From contig NC_088339.1 of NCBI RefSeq assembly GCF_036884655.1, positions 20,476,501-20,540,500 of the forward strand: a stretch of DNA of 64,000 bases. Reading direction: 5' to 3'. Of this stretch, positions 60,730 through 64,000 are shown piece by piece. Origin of the DNA: Musa acuminata AAA Group. Lineage: Eukaryota; Streptophyta; Magnoliopsida; Zingiberales; Musaceae. The notes beneath the pieces were generated by a model. The model was not told the origin of the DNA and searched no databases. It worked only from the letters and a program-made list of their open reading frames with translations. The position numbers and the translations under genes were made by a program. How positions within the stretch are numbered: position 1 is the first letter of the stretch; each line of letters begins with the position of its first letter.

Positions 60730-62447
60730 GTGAGTATATCTGGGACTAAAATAGTTAGTAAATCGCAGCCAAGTCTTTCACATTGATTATTAACTGTATG
60801 ATGCAACGGCTCCCTGCTAAATTCTATGTTTCTTGTTAATTGAATTAATCTTACATACAACTTCAGCAAGTGAGTCTTTTTCTGATATGGTAATTTAGTG
60901 TCTATTTGGTTTTGAGTATCCAAAGTATAAAGTAAATTATCCTGAGAATAATATTAAATGAATAGTTTATGCTCCTTGATATTTGACAGTTTTTATGAGG
61001 AATAACAACAACATACTATGATTTCTTGTCTCCTTAGCAAGGAGTAAGTAAGTTTTGTCTTTTGGGAGTTTTGGTAGAGTTTGTCCAGTTCATTTAGCTC
61101 TTGACTGGATAGCTTATTCTCATTACTGAATCTCAGAAAGAAGTCTCCTCTGGAAGTCATTACGAAATAAATGCTTATTCAGACGCTTAGCCCTTAATGA
61201 ACAGGGCTGTTGGAATTATATCTCCCAGTGCTTGTGCAACCAAGATTCATATACCAGCTGTTAGTAGTCTTTCTGTAAATAAATAGCTTCCTTGGAAGGA
61301 CAAGACATGCTACTTCATTTCTTACTCTTTTATACATATATTTTTTTTTCAAAATAAACTTTTGTTACTTCTTAACTATTCAAGGCAACCTTTGCAGATA
61401 AAGGAGGAGACTGAGATTTGCCAACATTTGCAATGACCAACATGGTTAGGCAAATAACAAAATCCTACAACAGTCAATCTATCCTGTTAATATCTAATGT
61501 CTTTTGATGATAGATCTAAGAGACCAGGGAACGCAGGTGTTCCCCTTGACAAAATTTAAGACTTCTGTGCATCCTACTTTAGCCAAATTATAGAATGGTT
61601 GAGCTCCTCAACTTTCTCAATTCCTCCAGAATTGCATGACCTTCGGACATACAAGAGCAACTGGCTTTACAAGGGCTGCAAACAATATCTTCATTCATCT
61701 TCCTTAAGACAGTCTTTTGGCATGTACCTGCAGACACATCATAGGAAACAAATAAACCATCAGTTTACTTCACATTAATTTTAACAAGAGAACCATCTAT
61801 CCTCTTTTTTACTTCTTATAAAATGGCATAAAGTACAACGATTTTTTTGCACAATTTTGTGTAGTGTCATGGGGTTGGCTAATCAGAAATTACAAAATCT
61901 TAACTCTAATTGTACCCTAGAAAATCAGGATGTATGCAAGGTTCTAATACAACACCAATTGATGTAATTGGGAGTGCACCATTGTGACAGATGGCTTAGT
62001 GAGGAAGGAATGCAATAAATTGTGTCCAAAACAGGGCATTTTTTAGTATGTCTGTGGACCTGATCTAGTCATTATATGCTTTTACCAGTATTTGAAACAA
62101 CTGCTCTTTTTGTTTAAGAAAAAGGGAAAGTAGAAATAAGTTGAACTCCACTAATTTGAAATTGGTGTGTTACGTTTGCTAATCTTAGATTACATTGATT
62201 GTTTTGGAGTTTCCCTGCCTCGAGCTACACCTATTACCATTGAAATATGTGTTTTCATTGCATAGCTAATATGTCATTGATATGATGATTTGATCTGTAT
62301 ATGATAATGCACCCCATATGCTAAGTTGCTAATTGTAAGGAATCCTGTTAGCCTTTGACTCATTAAACAAAATAGGTTTATGTGAGTAAGCTGTAATCTA
62401 TATGATGTCATTACAATCCTTGTAGCTGTTTCCATTTGAGATTGTTC
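60730..62447 (+). other. NUP98 intron 2, left part
   Basis: Starts GTGAGTATATC. T-rich intron-like sequence without further FG-coding segments or recognised ORFs. If the model is right, the intron exceeds 3.2 kb, part of it from the element at 62456. Confidence 0.6.
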
Positions 62448-62455
62448 CTAGGATC

Positions 62456-63784
62456 CTAAGAATTATAGACACGTCAATTTGGTGGGTGTATCCATGTCGC
62501 ACGTGTCAGACATGGATTCGTCACCAACACGGTTGGACACGTCTTTATTTTTATTTTTGGACACAAGCACCGCCCCTGTGCCCTTCCTTACCTCTCCAGT
62601 GGCCTTCCTCATGTGCCACATGAGCGTGGCACTCGCGTGGTCCTCATACGAGGGCCATTAGCTTCGGGGAGGCACATTGACGATGTTGTTGTGGCTCTGC
62701 CTAGTGTCCCAAGCCCACCTGCGTCTAGTTGAAGCCATCGTTGCTCGCCCTTAGGGCCTCGACAACCTCTCGTTTCACCCACGAAGCCTTCTTCCTCATC
62801 CGTGAAGCCTTCTACCTCACCTTCTAGTGCTCGACCCACACTTCCTCATCGGCGAACAGCTTCGCATGGTGCGATGCTGACCATGACCCATCCTTCACAG
62901 TTCACCCGCCTTCTACTTTCCCAGATTTCGCATTTCTGTAGGTCAGATTTCTCTTGCACCACAAGTTAATGCTGACCCAAACCATGGTGGGATGCATGGT
63001 GGCACGTTTCCCCTCACTTTGTAATGCAGTTAAATAATTAGGATACTCTAGAAAAAAAACTAAATTATTGATCAATTCTAAACTAAGATCTTAATTAGTT
63101 AATAATTTCTTGATTTATTTTTGAACTAAACTTTTAACTGAAGGAACCCGTATTAATATGTTTTAATTAATAATTTCTCTTAATTGATTATAGAATCATA
63201 CTACAGTAGTTGTTATTAATAGAAAAAAAATATGTTATCTAAAGCTAATTATACAATTACACTTCCTTTACTTCTTATTAACTGCATAATAAGTTTTTAT
63301 TATACCTATGATTAATTTCAAGCAGAAATGTAATGTCTAGAGGTTTATCAAGAACTAACATATAGCAGTAGGCAATTCATGTAAAATTAATCATATATCC
63401 AAGCTAACAGATTACTACCAAATATGTTTTTACATCTTAAAATGAGCATTACCTAAAGTTAGCATGGGAAATTTTTAACTGTGGGGTTCTAAGAAATCTC
63501 CAAATACGGATCCAAATTGCAACAAAAATATCAACTGCATCTTTAAACCCTGACAGGAGACGTCTGGATCTAAAATTTCAAATAGTTGCAAACATTAAGA
63601 TTTTATTTGTTCACATTGCTGAGTTTATAAAAGTTATGTACAAATATTATAAAATCCATGTTAATCGAATATTATATATATTAAAAGATACATGTGTCCT
63701 CGATGTGTCTGTGTCCTAATTTTTCTAAAAATAGCATGTCGTCGTGTCCGTGTCATGTCGTGTTTGTGTGTCCATGCTTCTTAG
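62456..63784. mobile_element. hAT-like non-autonomous element in NUP98 intron
   Basis: The left end CTAAGAATTATAGACACG and right end CGTGTTTGTGTGTCCATGCTTCTTAG are degenerate inverted repeats (CTAAGAA..AT.GACAC). Flanks CTAGGATC (62448-62455) and CTATGATA (63785-63792) match at 6 of 8 positions, consistent with an aged 8-bp target duplication. Subterminal parts are rich in GTGTC/GACAC words. A GC-rich central block (about 62560-62950) has no recognised protein domain. Length is 1329 bp. Confidence 0.65.
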
Positions 63785-63792
63785 CTATGATA

Positions 63793-64000
63793 TAGCTTAT
63801 TGTTAGCAATTAGTGTGCTGCCCATCGTATGAGGACCTGTTCCTCTTAATTCTTTGGAAGCAATCAATACACTGCTTGGAGACACCTGGTGTTGTAACAT
63901 CTCATGAAAATTCGTCACTATATAAAAATGAGAACTTTTGTTGGTTTGGAGTTTTATCATGTAGTGGAGCCTTCTTTTGTGGAAGACTCTTCGATGGCAA
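63793..64000 (+). other. NUP98 intron 2 continuation
   Basis: No exon recognised; the acceptor must lie outside the window. Confidence 0.5.

Overview
This is a stretch of nuclear DNA from a flowering plant. The evidence is the plant-type LTR retrotransposons with initiator-tRNA-Met primer sites, a hAT transposon, GT-AG introns, an R2R3-MYB gene with the canonical 133/130-nt first two exons, and a plant Nup98. The GC-rich MYB exons in an AT-rich background suggest a commelinid monocot; banana-like (Musaceae) is my guess, not shown. No bacterial genes, CRISPR arrays, rRNA or tRNA genes were recognised.

About the first 47.7 kb is nested transposons. The core is an old autonomous-size hAT element (4.8 kb without its insertions, 8-bp target duplication). 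A Ty3/gypsy chromovirus inserted into its transposase gene (5-bp target duplication GAGTT). This nest, with the flanking Ty1/copia LTR, occurs twice in the same orientation: copy A (1-23398) and copy B (28284-46387). This is a diverged tandem segmental duplication whose junction is at about 23398, inside copy A's gypsy 3' LTR. A degenerate Ty1/copia element (23399-28283) lies between the copies. Copy A was later invaded by a young Ty1/copia element of Sirevirus type (9800-19119). Its LTRs differ at only two substitutions, its gag, pol and extra third ORF are each open, and it is flanked by an identical 188-bp duplication of its target instead of the usual 5 bp. Two older LTRs of the same family sit in the degenerate copia (27060-28056) and, antisense, in gypsy copy B (43049-44218).

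From 46.5 to 47.7 kb lies a hAT-like non-autonomous element with a 0.6-kb AT microsatellite. From 47.7 to 54.6 kb I see no supportable gene, only a short copia LTR fragment near 51 kb. The genic end has two plus-strand genes. One is a complete three-exon R2R3-MYB of subgroup 13 (54648-55723). The other is the 5' part of Nup98 (first two coding exons 59719-60729), whose next intron runs past the window and carries a hAT-like element (62456-63784). The Nup98 upstream region consists of a triplicated ~200-bp module and an 88-bp duplication that ends at the start codon.

Most promising for novelty: the 188-bp target duplication with a clipped 5' LTR; the third Sirevirus ORF behind its own leader, with a palindrome array shared with the LTR promoter; the segmental duplication; and the triplicated Nup98 promoter.
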